Positions 14,401 to 25,703 of a DNA stretch of 64,000 nucleotides are shown piece after piece. Position 1 is the first letter of the stretch; the number at the start of each line of letters is the position of its first letter. The notes beneath the pieces are model-generated. The model worked only from the letters and a program-made list of their open reading frames with translations. It made no database searches and was not told the DNA's origin. Position numbers and translations under genes: made by a program. Source of the DNA: Macrostomum hystrix (Eukaryota > Platyhelminthes > Macrostomidae); contig CATNEN010000027.1 of assembly GCA_950097015.1 (NCBI GenBank), forward strand, positions 454,001 to 518,000, read 5' to 3'.

Positions 14401-17400
14401 GTGGATAGAGGATAGTAGAAAGTGGATAGTGGATAGTGGATAGAGGATAATAAATAATAGACAGAGGATAGGGGGTAAGTAGATCGAGGATCGAGGAAGC
14501 ATGGAGAATAGTAAAGACGCAAGAGAGGAAGGGAGAGAGGAGAGACGAGCGACGGCAGACAGTAGTTAGGGAGCCCAGCCCAGAGTCGCTTGAGTGGCCT
14601 AATAAGTTCCAAGCCAGTACATAATTTATGACTTGAAGGAGAAGTCCATGAATGAAGGCGAAAAAAGTCAGGGCGGGCATGCGGGGCACGGAGACAGCGA
14701 AAACGAGCCCTGGGAATTGACCTGCAAACTTGGGATCGAAACGCCACGGGGTCGTTCCCTCACTCCCTATGAAGCTATGGCTTCAGCCTATGATAATTTA
14801 AGAATGCAAATTGTCTAAATTTATGATTCGTCAGCTGAAAAAAGCATCAACCGCGCCGAAGCTGGGCTTGTTTTCTGGACTGGCAGATCTTCCATTTGGG
14901 AGATTGGGATAACTTTCTCATTGCTTTCTCATGATCTGTTTACGACCAGTTGGCGATAATGAACACTGAGATCGCTATAGCTTTTGCTTATTGGGAAATT
15001 TCCAAATCGTGCATGATCCCAGCTGGGAATCAATAAATCATCGCAATATAGGCCCGCAAAAGATTTCTAAAGGGATCAAACAAAGTTTAAAAAATATGTT
15101 TTTGTTAAAGTCTACTTGTATTAAAGTAATTTTGTGTTTCTTTGTACTTTCGTCTTCTTCTTACTCTTCTTAGAAACGAGACTACGGAACTAAGAAAAAT
15201 TGCTGGAATATTTAAACGATTTATAACTACTACATTTTCACGAAAAATAAATGGATTGATTTTGAAGTCTATAATTATTGGACAATCTATTAAAAAGTTC
15301 CATTGTTTTCTTTGAATCCATATTTTTTTTAAGTTTTAAGTCTAAAACAATTTTTGAGATGCGTTTTTGTACACTAGGAAATTTAAACAAAATAAATTTC
15401 TCAGAAACGTCTACAAAAGAATATATATATATATTAAAAGAACGACCGAATGTATAAATGACACTTATTTATAACTTTCTGTTTATGTTATCTTACAATT
15501 CCAATTTCGCTAAATGATTTTTTAAATCTTTCTTTTAAATCTTAAATATTTTAAATCTTAAATATTTTAATCTTTTTTAAATATTTTAAATTGCTTTCTA
15601 CATTTTATATTCATTTTTTTAATGTAAATTAATTTTTTATACGAGTATTAAACTTTTTTTGGTCGATCTGTTCACAAATTTAGCGCTTAATAAAGTACTT
15701 CGAAATTAGTTTTTTTAGAAACAGTCAAAATATTAGAATTCATGCAAATTTCTGACTAAACAGTCCAGGTATATTAATTTATACTTTTTATGGATTGTTA
15801 GTTAAATTATCACGATAGAATGATCGGCATAGCTCCTGTTGATTCTGAAGTACGTCTTTATCAGGTCGAATTAGGTTTTAGTTAATTTTCCTTATGGTTT
15901 GTTTGAATTAGCAGGCATTGCAATGCGGTTCAGCGATAATACCGTAGAAAACGAAGCCATTTTATTAGTACAATGCATAGCGATTAAAGAAAGACCCTAA
16001 AAGTCTGCTTCTTGAGACTAACTGGATCAGAGAGACAAGTGGCCGTGGGTTCCTTTCAATGATCCTAAAATGCTCAAAGTGTTCTCAAACGCGCGGAATC
16101 CCGTGACTGAGTAGTCCTACTAATCTGGCACAAATTAATCAATTTGATCCGCACCTGGCTTCAATCGGACGCACCGATTGTGTGGTGGGAGTTCGTGAGG
16201 TAACAGGTTGACATGTGTAGCTGGGAATAGGTGGCAAAATTGGAGAATTGAATGATTGTACACAAACCAGCACTGTACGAGCGTACTGCATGATTGTCGC
16301 ATATCGTTATTCTGTTCTTGAGCACATTATATAGAATCGAACGAATCGATAATGCTGCTCACACATTGGCGGATAATTCAGACATCTTCAGATCTCAAGG
16401 GATAATTGGTTGAAGAGCAGACAAACATAGGGATATTGACTGCTGGGATTGAGTAAGGATAAGTGGGAGAATGGGGAAATTGCGTTTAGTTGACGGTCAG
16501 TTTGAAAGGGAGAGGAGGATAGAAATGAGCAGTATCACAGTCTCACAGTCTCACAGTAAATAGTACACAGTCTCACAGTCTGACCGTATCACAGTCTCAC
16601 AGTACAGTCTCACAGTCTCACAGTATCACAGTACACAGTCTCACAGTACACAGTACAGTACACAGTCTCACAGTACACAGTCTCACAGTACACAGTACAC
16701 AGTCTCACAGTAAACAGTCTCACAGTACACAGTCTCACTGTCTCACAGTATCACAGTACACAGTCTCACTGTCTTGACAGTATCACAGTCTCACTGTCTC
16801 ACAGTATCACAGTACACAGTACACAGTCTCACAGTCTGACCGTATCACAGTCTCACAGTACACAGTACACTGTCTCACTGTCTCACAGTACACAGTCTCA
16901 CAGTACACAGTCTCACAGTACACAGTCTCACAGTACACAGTACACTGTCTCACTGTCTCACAGTACACAGTATCACAGTACACAGTACACTGTCTCAATG
17001 TCTCACAGTACACAGTACACAGTACACTGTCTCACTGTCTCACAGTACACAGTCTCACAGTACACAGTACACAGTCTCACAGTACACAGTACACAGTCTC
17101 ACAGTATCACAGTACACAGTACACAGTCTCACAGTACAGTCTCACAGTACACAGTACACAGTCTCACTGTCTCACAGTATCACAGTACACAGTCTCAAAG
17201 TGCACAGTCTCACAGTACACAGTACACAGTCTCACAGTATCACAGTACACAGTCTCACTGTCTCACAGTCTCACAGTATCACAGTCTCACAGTACACAGT
17301 CTCACAGTAAACAGTATACAGTACACAGTCTCACTGTCTCACAGTATCACAGTACACAGTCTCACAGTGCACAGTCTCACAGTACACAGTCTCACAGTAC

Positions 17401-20400
17401 ACAGTCTCACAGTGCACAGTCTCACAGTACACAGTACACAGTCTCACAGTATCACAGTACACAGTCTCACTGTCTCACAGTATCACAGTACACAGTCTCA
17501 CAGTACACAGTACACAGTCTCACTGTCTCACAGTATCACAGTACACAGTCTCACAGTGCACAGTCTCACAGTACACAGTACACAGTCTCACAGTATCACA
17601 GTACACAGTCTCACTGTCTCACAGTATCACAGTACACAGTCTCACAGTACACAGTACACAGTCTCACTGTCTCACAGTATCACAGTACACAGTCTCACAG
17701 TGCACAGTCTCACAGTACACAGTACACAGTCTCACAGTATCACAGTACACAGTCTCACTGTCTCACAGTCTCACAGTATCACAGTCTCACAGTACACAGT
17801 CTCACAGTACACAGTCTCACAGGCCCACTCTCTCAAATGTCTCTATAGGGCGACCCAACTCAAAGTACACACATAAAAATGCTAAAAACTTCTCTCTGAG
17901 GTATCTGATGGTAGCTCTCGTTGTTATACAATGGGTTTTACAGTTACTGATTCAAGCATTCAGTGCAAAGTACTAAAACTTTCGCTGGTGCTAAAAGCTA
18001 TACACGGCCACAACCTTATAAGCTGCCTCACTGAGAAACTGCCTGCTCACTGGACACCAAAAATTGTTCTCACTGATTCTCGCCTGCTCAAACACCAAAC
18101 CTCATCTTCACCCTCACACTTCATCCTTACTCTGATACTCTCACTCTCACCCTCACACTCTCATTCCCACACTCTCACACTCTCACTCTCACCCTCACAC
18201 TCTCACGCACTCTCACTCTCACCCTCACACTCGCATTCCCACACTCTCACACTCTCACTCACACACTCTCACACTCTCACTCTCACTCTCACACTCGCAT
18301 TCCCACACTCTCACACTCTCACTCTCACTCACACACTCTCATTCCCATCTCATTCCCACACTCTCATACTCTCACTCTCACTCACACACTCTCACACTCT
18401 CACTCTCACTCTCACACTCGCATTCCCACACTCTCACTCTCACTCACACACTCTCACGCTCTCACTCACACACTCTCACTCTCACTCTCACACTCGCATT
18501 CCCACACTCTCACACTCTCACTCTCACTCACACACTCTCATTCTCACTCACACACTCTCACTCTCACTCTCACACTCGCATTCCCACACTCTCACACTCT
18601 CACACTCACTCACACACTCTCACTCTCACTCACACACTCTCACTCTCACTCTCACACTCGCATTCCCACACTCTCACACTCACTCTCACCCTCACACTCG
18701 CATTCCCACACTCTCACTCTCACCCTCACACTCGCATTCCCACACTCTCACTCTCACTCACACACTCACACTCTCACACTCTCACTCTCACTCTCACCCT
18801 CACTCTCGCACTCGCATTCCCACACTGCCTGTACGGAGTGAATAATCCGCTCACATTTAATGGATCGTACACTCATAATCCTACATATGCAAGTCGATTT
18901 TCGCGCGTTCGCTCCCAAAATTCTCTAATCCCTTAAAGTCTCAATTACAGCATTAGTCCATCTAACACATCTAGCATCATCGTTAATAAGCCATTGAATT
19001 TGCTTGCCTCAGAATCAGTGAAAGCAACAGCTGCAAGTCAGAATCTACATTATTTGAGCGAAGAGATCATGATGGGATCTTTGAGAAACTGAGGCGTAGA
19101 CTGTTGGAGCTTTGCGGCCCCCGGGGGCATCTCAAATTACCTTTCCTGCCACCAACTGACGAGGGGGCGGCGTCAGAATGTGTGAAAGCAGACAAAATTG
19201 CTAAGCGCGAACGTAGGAGGCAGGAGAAAAACGGACTGGGACATTTTCCCGGGCTCCTTTGCTTGGCGGCGAGGTGAAGAGGGGCGGTAGGGAGTTGAGG
19301 GGATCAGTAAGAGAACGCGAAAATGGGATGCGAGAAAAGGAGGAGACTCTGAGAGAGTTCTGGGATGACAGGAGGCAGACACGGGGGTGGATGCCGGCAG
19401 GATGGGATAAGGAACTGAACAGAACTCCCTTTTGGGAAGCTATAAGCAGACAAGTAAAAAGAAAAACTGGTGGCGTGCCAGTTTTTCTCCTCTGGTTGGC
19501 TTTTTTATCCCTTACAAGTCGCACAAGCGTAATTACAGTTCAGTTCCGTCTGATTTCCGTCACATTCAGCGACTGCCCGCCGGGCTAGCATGATGAGCGA
19601 CTACACTGCATGGTGGCATCTAGAGACAAATTAGCCCTACCACTAGCCCGCGAACTACGGATAACTAGCTGAGGAGCTTTATCCTCTGTCTTCTGATTAC
19701 AGTCATCGGAGTCTTGTCTAATCTCTCTCCCATCTCCCAGTCTAATCTCTCTCCCAACTCCCAGTCTAATCTCACTTCCATCTCCTTGTCTAATCTCTCT
19801 CCCATCTCCCTGTCTAATCTCTCTACCATCTTCCAGTCTAATCTCTCTCCCAACTCCCAGTCTAATCTCACTTCCATCTCCTTGTCTAATCTCTCTCCCA
19901 TGTCCTTGTCTAATCTCTCTCCCATCTCCTTGTCTAATCTCACTTCCATCTCCTTGTCTAATCTCTCTCCCATGTCCTTGTCTAATCTCTCTCCCATCTC
20001 CTTGTCTAATCTCACTTCCATCTCCTTGTCTAATCTCTCTCCCATGTCCTTGTCTAATCTATCTCCCATCTCCCTGTCTAATCTCTCTCTCCCTGACTAA
20101 TCTCTCTCCCATGTCCTTGTCTAATCTCTCTCCCATCTCCCAGTCTAATCTCTCTCCCATCTCCCTGTCTAATGTCTCTCCTATGTCCTTGTCTATTCTC
20201 TCTCCCATCTCCCAGTCTAATCTCTCTTCCATCTCCCTGTCTAATCTCTCTCCCATGTCCTTGTCTAATCTCTCTCCCATCTCCCAGTCTAATCTCTCTC
20301 CCATCTCCCTGTCTAATGTCTCTCCTATGTCCTTGTCTATTCTCTCTCCCATCTCCCAGTCTAATCTCTCTTCCATCTCCCTGTCTAATCTCTCTCCCAT

Positions 20401-23400
20401 GTCCTTGTCTAATCTCTCTCCCATCTCCCAGTCTAATCTCTCTCCCATCTCCCTGTCTAATGTCTCTCCTATGTCCTTGTCTATTCTCTCTCCCATCTCC
20501 CAGTCTAATCTCTCTTCCATCTCCCTGTCTAATCTCTCTCCCATCTCCTTGTCTAATCTCACTTCCATCTCCTTGTCTAATCTCTCTCCCATGTCCTTGT
20601 CCAATCTCTCTCCCATCTCCATGTCTAATCTCTCTCTCCCTGACTAATCTCTCTCCCATGTCCTTGTCTAATCTCTCTCCCATCTCCCAGTCTAATCTCT
20701 CTCCCACCTCCCTGTATAATCTCTCTCCCATCTCCCAGTCTAATCTCTCTCCCACCTCCCAGTCTAATCTCTCTTCCATCTCCCTGTCTAATCTCTCTCC
20801 CATGTCCTTGTCTAATCTCTCTCCCATCTCCCAGTCTAATCTCTCTCCCATCTCCCTGTCTAATGTCTCTCCTATGTCCTTGTCTATTCTCTCTCCCATC
20901 TCCCAGTCTAATCTCTCTTCCATCTCCCTGTCTAATCTCTCTCCCATCTCCTTGTCTAATCTCACTTCCATCTCCTTGTCTAATCTCTCTCCCATCTCCC
21001 TGTCTAATGTCTCTCCTATGTCCTTGTCTATTCTCTCTCCCATCTCCCAGTCTAATCTCTCTTCCATCTCCCTGTCTAATCTCTCTCCCATCTCCTTGTC
21101 TAATCTCACTTCCATCTCCTTGTCTAATCTCTCTCCCATGTCCTTGTCCAATCTCTCTCCCATCTCCATGTCTAATCTCTCTCTCCCTGACTAATCTCTC
21201 TCCCATGTCCTTGTCTAATCTCTCTCCCATCTCCCAGTCTAATCTCTCTCCCATCTCCCTGTCTAATCTCTCTCCAACTCCCAGTCTAATCTCACTTCCA
21301 TCTCCTTGTCTAATCTCTCTCCCATGTCCTTGTCTAATCTCTCTCCCATCTCCCAGTCTAATCTCTCTCCCATCTCCCTGTCTAATGTCTCTCCTATGTC
21401 CTTGTCTATTCTCTCTCCCATCTCCCAGTCTAATCTCTCTCTCCTATGTCCCTGTCTAATCTCTCTCCCATCTCCCTGTCTAATCTCTCTCCCATGTCCT
21501 TGTCTAATCTCTCTCCCATCTCCCAGTCTAATCTCTCTCCCACCTCCCTGTATAATCTCTCTCCCATCTCCCAGTCTAATCTCTCTCCCATCTCCCTCCC
21601 AGTTAGTTCTCTTACATAGAATGCCACTATTAGTCCCTCTAAATTTCTTAATTTCAGCAGCATAGATGGAAGACTCGGCTGTTATTTAAGTTATTTAAGT
21701 TAAGATAACTCTGAAATGCTGAGCCTGCTTTAGTAGTCTATTCAGTGCCCACTGCATTCAGGGTTGCTATTGTAAACGAAATCAAAATATTTGAAAAGAA
21801 TTTTCATAATAAAAGATCAAGCTACAATATGCCCAAGTCTCCTAGGAAAAAATATTAATATTGATTTTTGTTATCTCTGATGCGGCATCGCCACATCGTG
21901 TGCGTGATGTTTCAGTGCTTCTGGAAGCAGAAACTAAAAATATGCTCAATGTGAGCTCAAATATATGTGGGATACATGCGTGAGGCTCTGCGAGACGAAT
22001 GCTTGAGCATAGGATCGGAAACCATTGGGCGTTTATTTAATCAGGTTAATCAAGTGGGATGGGCAGGCAAGATAGGGAGATAAGAATTAGGGAAAGAGAG
22101 AGGTGGAGAGTGAGGATAAAACCGGCGACTGGGCGTCCACCAGTTTCGAAGCAATGGGCTTCATTTAGGCAGCATCACGTTTTGTTAGAGTAGGCATGAA
22201 TTAGTTTATAACAAGTTGAGAATGGACTGAAAATAGATTGAGAATGGATTGAGAATGGATTGAGAATGGATTGAGAATGGATTGAGAATAGATTGAGAAT
22301 AGATTGAGAATGGATTGAGAATGGATTGAGAATAGATTGAGAATGGATTGAGAATGGATTGAGAATGAAGTGCGAATGGACTGAGAGTGGATTGAGAATG
22401 GACTGAGAATGGATTGAGAATGGATTGAGAATGGATTGAGAATGGACTGAGAATGGATTGAGAATGAATTGCGAATGGACTGAGAGTGGATTGAGAATGG
22501 ACTGAGAATGGATTGAGAATGAATTGCGAATGGATTGAGAATGGATTGAGAATGGATTGAGAATGGATTGAGAATGGATTGAGAATGGATTGAGAATGGA
22601 TTGAGAATGGATTGAGAATGGACTGAGAATGGATTGAGAATGGATTGAGAATGGATTGAGAATGGATTGAGAATGGATTGAGAATGGATTGAGAATGGAC
22701 TGAGAGTGGATTGAGAATGGATTGAGAATGGACTGAGAATGGATTGAGAATGAATTGAGAATGAAGTGAGAATGGATTGAGAATGAAGTGCGAATGGACT
22801 GAGAGTGGATTGAGAATGGACTGAGAATGGATTGAGAATGGATTGAGAATGGATTGAGAATGGATTGAGAATGGATTGAGAATGGACTGAGAATGGATTG
22901 AGAATGAATTGAGAATGAAGTGAGAATGGATTGAGAATGAAGTGCGAATGGACTGAGAGTGGATTGAGAATGGACTGAGAATGGATTGAGAATGGATTGA
23001 GAATGGACTGAGAATGGATTGAGAATGAATTGCGAATGGATTGAAAATGGATTGAGAGTGGATTGAGAATGGATTGAGAGTGGATTGAGAATGGATTGAG
23101 AATGGATTGAGAATGGATTGAGAATGGACTGAGAGTGGATTGAGAATGGACTGAGAGTGGATTGAGAATGGACTGAGAGTGGACTGAGAATGGATTGAGA
23201 ATGGATTGAGAATGGATTGAGAATGGACTGAGAATGGATTGAGAATGGACTGAGAGTGGATTGAGAATGGATTGAGAATGGATTGAGAATGGATTGAGAA
23301 TGGACTGAGAATGGATTGAGAATGAATTGAGAATGAAGTGAGAATGGATTAAGAATGGATTGAGAGTGGATTGAGAATAGATTGACCATGGACTGAGAAT

Positions 23401-24704
23401 TCCCAATGTGTGGGAACAGCAGCTGGGAATGAGACTAAAATGTACTCATGATTGCTGTTTTCCCGACCCCCCTAGTATAATATTTATAGTGCATACATCC
23501 ATCCATGCTCATACTTTCTCACCTGTGCTCATCATTTATCATCTGAGCTCATCCTTTCTTATCTGTGCTCGTTCTATCTCATCTGAGCTCATCCTATCTC
23601 ATCTGAGCTCATCCTATCTCATCTGAGCTCACCCTATCTCATCTGAGCTCACCCTATCTCATCTGAGCTCACCCTATCTCATCTGAGCTCACCCTATCTC
23701 ATCTTAGCTCATCCTATCTCATCTGAGCTCATCCTATCTCATCTGAGCTCACCCTATCTCATCTGAGCTCATCCTATCTCATCTGAGCTCACCCTATCTC
23801 ATCTGAGCTCATCCTATCTCATCTGAGCTCATCCTATCTCATCTGAGCTCACCCTATCTCATCTGAGCTCACCCTATCTCATCTGAGCTCACCCTATCTC
23901 ATCTGAGCTCATCCTATCTCATCTGAGCTCATCCTATCTCATCTGAGCTCATCCTATCTCATCTGAGCTCACCCTATCTCATCTGAGCTCATCCTATCTC
24001 ATCTGAGCTCACCCTATCTCATCTGAGCTCACCCTATCTCATCTGAGCTCATCCTATCTCATCTGAGCTCACCCTATCTCATCTGAGCTCATCCTATCTC
24101 ATCTGAGCTCACCCTATCTCATCTGAGCTCATCCTATCTCATCTGAGCTCATCCTATCTCATCTGAGCTCACCCTATCTCATCTGAGCTCACCCTATCTC
24201 ATCTGAGCTCATCCTATCTCATCTGTGCTCATCCTTTGTCATGCATGCTTATCTGTACTAATTTTGAGCAAGTAGATCAAAATGTGCTCATGTATTCGCA
24301 CCTGTACTAATTCAAGCCGGGCACTAACTCGCTAACAAATCATTATTTCAAGTTCTTAACAAGTTTTTTTCATTTTAAGTGGCACAGGGTCGCGACTGAT
24401 CCTCGTCACGGTCTGAGCCTTCTCAAATAATAATCGAAATCTCCCCCCACCCCTGCTCATCTGTTCTCGCCCAGCAGTAAGCATCTCAGCGGTATCTCGC
24501 GCTAGAAAGGCTAGAAAAGCAGAAATCAATGCAAAAGCTGTTAAGCGTGGGAATCGTGTCCACTGTTGGATGGAAAAGAAAAGAAAAAATGGGGGCCTTC
24601 TCAAAATTGGATTTCGTCTATCCTTCGTGCCGCGTGTTGCTGCCACTTACAGATTGACGCTCAGAGAGAGAAGCCGATGACAGCTGTCGAGGCCTCACAA
24701 ACTG

Positions 24705-24736
<32 letters not shown>

Positions 24737-25703
24737 TGTTCGACAACCGTTTGGATTCCGATTCCGGTCATAAAATATTTATTCTGGGGCAGAGAAAACA
24801 CCTTGCTTTAGCGTGCGAGTCTGAGTCTGCACGAAGAATATCGACACAGGACACGGATTATATCGAATAGACCGGGGGTTGGCCAGCTAATTATGGACCC
24901 CTGGTCCAGACGATACACGGGTCTATAAGAGCGACGGAGAGAACTTTAAAAACGCATTGAATTTAGGAATATGAGAAAGGGGGATAAAACAGGGGCCAGA
25001 TGAGACATGGGATAGATTATACAAACGAGAGATTAGACACAGGAGAGATGAGACACGGGAGAGATGAGACAGGGAAGAGATGAGACAGGGAAGAGATGAG
25101 ACACGGGAGAGATGAGACACGGGAGAGATGAGACACGAGAGAGATGAGACACGGGAGAGATGAGACACGGGAGAGATGAGACACGGGAGAGATGAGACAC
25201 GAGAGAGATGAGACAGGGAAGAGATGTGACAGGAAGAGATCAGACCGAGGAGAGATAAAACAGGATACTTTAGTTGTTGGAAGGGGCCTGATTTGGGAGG
25301 TCCGAGGTCCGCATCTGGCCCGCGTCTGTATAGACACACCTGGCCTCTGTATGTACAATGCTTAACAATCAAGATGACAAACTTTCATGTATCAGGCAGT
25401 GTACACTCTCTCTGTACCACTGTTGGGGGACGGGGGGGTTGGCGCTCAGCGGCGTAGTTAAATTGCACAAAAAGCCCCCAAGCATTCTCTCCAAAATGAA
25501 TGTGGCCTCGCCGCGGAATCGAGCTCAGGGACCTTGGTGCCGGAAAACCGGAAATAAAAAAACTCACCCGAGTCCTTCGCCGCAGGTGCACACACACCGC
25601 CAGGATGCAGTTGAGTAGTAGGGAAGCTGAGCAGCTCGCGGTAACTAGGGGCCCAGCCCACACCAAGGCGCCAGCAAACTGCTGCTGCAGCTGCTGAGAT
25701 CTG
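5494..25703 (-). CDS. GABA-B-type class C G-protein-coupled receptor (5' end not found)
   Basis: I join eight minus-strand exons: 25568-~25700, 13996-14064, 13796-13905, 13212-13426, 12459-12597, 11812-11920, 9328-9627 and 5494-6036. All have GT-AG borders and compatible phases. They encode seven hydrophobic segments with class C landmarks: an IKSIGQ...NQVLLG stretch after TM1, a Cys and Trp at the start of TM3 (CHLSHW) with a WRV end, an extracellular-loop-2 Cys (HQRC), and a YNTSLKS...LYNF entry to TM6. GABA-B receptors share all of these and, like this protein, carry a cytoplasmic coiled coil ([20 protein letters not shown] in the last exon). The tail also has a Gln-rich tract. The first intron is 11.5 kb and full of minisatellites. 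The extracellular N-terminus was not located, and GPR156-like orphan receptors are an alternative to true GABA-B subunits. The link to the last exon rests on phase and the coiled coil. Confidence 0.75.
6045..6266. repeat. minisatellite, about 31-bp unit, inverted relative to the next array
   Basis: About 7 copies with core GGATTAGGGAGCGGAGA. The reverse complement matches the unit of the large array at 6745-9240. Both lie in the last intron of the receptor gene. Confidence 0.9.
6267..6744. other. unique spacer between inverted arrays
   Basis: About 480 bp of non-repeated DNA between two oppositely oriented arrays of the same family. No exon with convincing borders was found. Confidence 0.5.
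6745..9240. repeat. large minisatellite, 31-bp unit with higher-order structure
   Basis: About 80 copies with core GCTCCATCCTCCGCTCCC then AATCCGCTCTCT. Variants (CCGCTTCC, CCGGTCCC, CCGCCCTCT) recur in the same order several times, for example around 6870, 7510, 7735 and 8380. That shows block duplications of several hundred bp on top of the 31-bp unit. Confidence 0.97.
9297..9302 (-). terminator. AATAAA polyadenylation signal overlapping an alternative stop codon
   Basis: If the donor at 9327/9328 of the receptor gene is not used, translation continues eight codons to a TAA at 9298-9300. On the minus strand this TAA sits inside AATAAA. This could give a shorter transcript without the coiled-coil exon. 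Confidence 0.35.
9725..10118. repeat. minisatellite, 54-bp unit
   Basis: About 7 copies with core CCCCAAGACTATCAGGTGGG and then GTCAGGTGAGG. The left copies are more diverged. It lies in a receptor intron (9628-11811), and 54 being divisible by three explains the open frame on the plus strand. Confidence 0.93.
10705..11292. repeat. minisatellite, 24-bp unit (CCTGCTACGATTCTAGCT family)
   Basis: About 24 very similar copies of a unit with core CCTGCTACGATTCTAGCT. The unit length is a multiple of three, so both strands are open. The same core with one change forms the array at 50660-51012 in an MDH1 intron. Confidence 0.95.
11736..11760 (+). other. isolated Pol III B-box-like site
   Basis: GGGGGTTCGAATCCC contains a perfect B-box (GGTTCGAATCC), but no A-box or cloverleaf is evident upstream. 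It is probably a tRNA or SINE remnant in a receptor intron next to the exon ending at 11812. Confidence 0.35.
12040..12405. repeat. minisatellite, 24-bp unit
   Basis: About 15 copies with core CACCTCCACCCACCCCGACT, in the receptor intron 11921-12458. The plus-strand TFTPPPTP-like frame is a repeat artefact. Confidence 0.95.
12608..12775. repeat. short minisatellite, about 32-bp unit
   Basis: About 5 copies with core GAATGCTGTTTAGGAATCAG followed by AGTGACAGAACT. It begins about 10 bp from the receptor exon acceptor at 12597/12598. Confidence 0.9.
13478..13748. repeat. minisatellite, 24-bp unit
   Basis: About 11 copies with core ACACCCACCTCACTCCTTAC. It fills most of the receptor intron 13427-13795. 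Confidence 0.93.
14088..14475. repeat. minisatellite, about 14-bp unit
   Basis: Copies of GATAGTGGATAGAG with minor variants, at the right edge of the receptor exon 13996-14064, inside the 11.5-kb first modelled intron. Confidence 0.94.
14760..16520. other. AT-rich intron interior, nothing recognised
   Basis: AT-rich sequence inside the long receptor intron, with poly-A/T runs and a short AT microsatellite near 15421. No exon or RNA gene seen. Confidence 0.5.
16525..17835. repeat. complex low-complexity array of CACAGT and CTCACAGT words
   Basis: Irregular mixture of CACAGTA, CACAGTCT and TCACTGTC words without one fixed period. ACTGTCTCACAGT-type inverted words recur, so local hairpins are possible. 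The long HSLTV-like plus-strand frame is an artefact. Confidence 0.93.
18100..18830. repeat. microsatellite-like array of CACTCT and CTCACA
   Basis: Dense C/T/A words (CACTCTCACTCTCACAC) with an interspersed GCATTCCCACAC block that returns roughly every 60-130 bp. That suggests block duplication within a simple repeat. Confidence 0.93.
18845..19685. other. unique intron segment
   Basis: Mixed-composition DNA inside the long receptor intron. Short open frames exist on both strands, but none has a recognisable domain or good splice borders. Confidence 0.4.
19690..21602. repeat. large minisatellite, 24-bp pyrimidine-rich unit with higher-order blocks
   Basis: About 80 copies of a unit with core TCTAATCTCTCTCCCATCTC. 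Variants (TTCCATC, CCTATGTCCTTG, CCCACCTCC) recur in the same order as blocks, for example around 20170, 20310, 20450 and 20860. Three frames stay open for hundreds of codons only because 24 is divisible by three. Confidence 0.97.
21605..22205. other. unique intron segment
   Basis: Non-repeated DNA between two arrays in the long receptor intron. No gene or RNA was recognised. Confidence 0.4.
22208..23398. repeat. large minisatellite, 12-bp unit
   Basis: About 100 copies of GAATGGATTGAG with variants GACTGAG, GAAGTG and GAGTGG. Variants return in ordered groups (for example around 22370, 22780 and 22930), indicating block duplication. Confidence 0.97.
23560..24245. repeat. minisatellite, exact 20-bp unit
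   Basis: About 34 copies of ATCTGAGCTCATCCTATCTC, differing almost only by ATCC versus ACCC. Registration with 60-base lines is perfect over most of the array, so no indels occurred. A young or strongly homogenised array. Confidence 0.97.
24250..25015. other. unique intron segment with a CAG run
   Basis: It contains a short trinucleotide run of about ten CAG/AGC units near 24710-24735. No exon recognised. Confidence 0.45.
25018..25255. repeat. minisatellite, 15-16-bp unit (GAGATGAGACACGGGA family)
   Basis: About 15 copies of GAGATGAGACACGGGA with variants. The same family returns at the right end of the window (63889 onward) with CACCAGA in place of CACGGGA. Confidence 0.95.

Noticed and set aside
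14633-14721. A possible extra exon encoding a hydrophobic stretch ([16 protein letters not shown])
   Set aside because: It could be joined in phase 0 to the exon at 13996-14064, but its donors are poor. The exon at 25568-25700 supplies a TM1 that aligns residue for residue with the GABA-B TM1-TM2 region, which this stretch does not.
20078-21194. Long open frames on both strands (RLDKEMGE-like and LSNLSPIS-like)
   Set aside because: Products of a 24-bp tandem array open in several frames on both strands.
22175-23406. Two 400-codon minus-strand frames of [10 protein letters not shown] repeats
   Set aside because: Direct translation of a 12-bp array in two frames; no coding signal.
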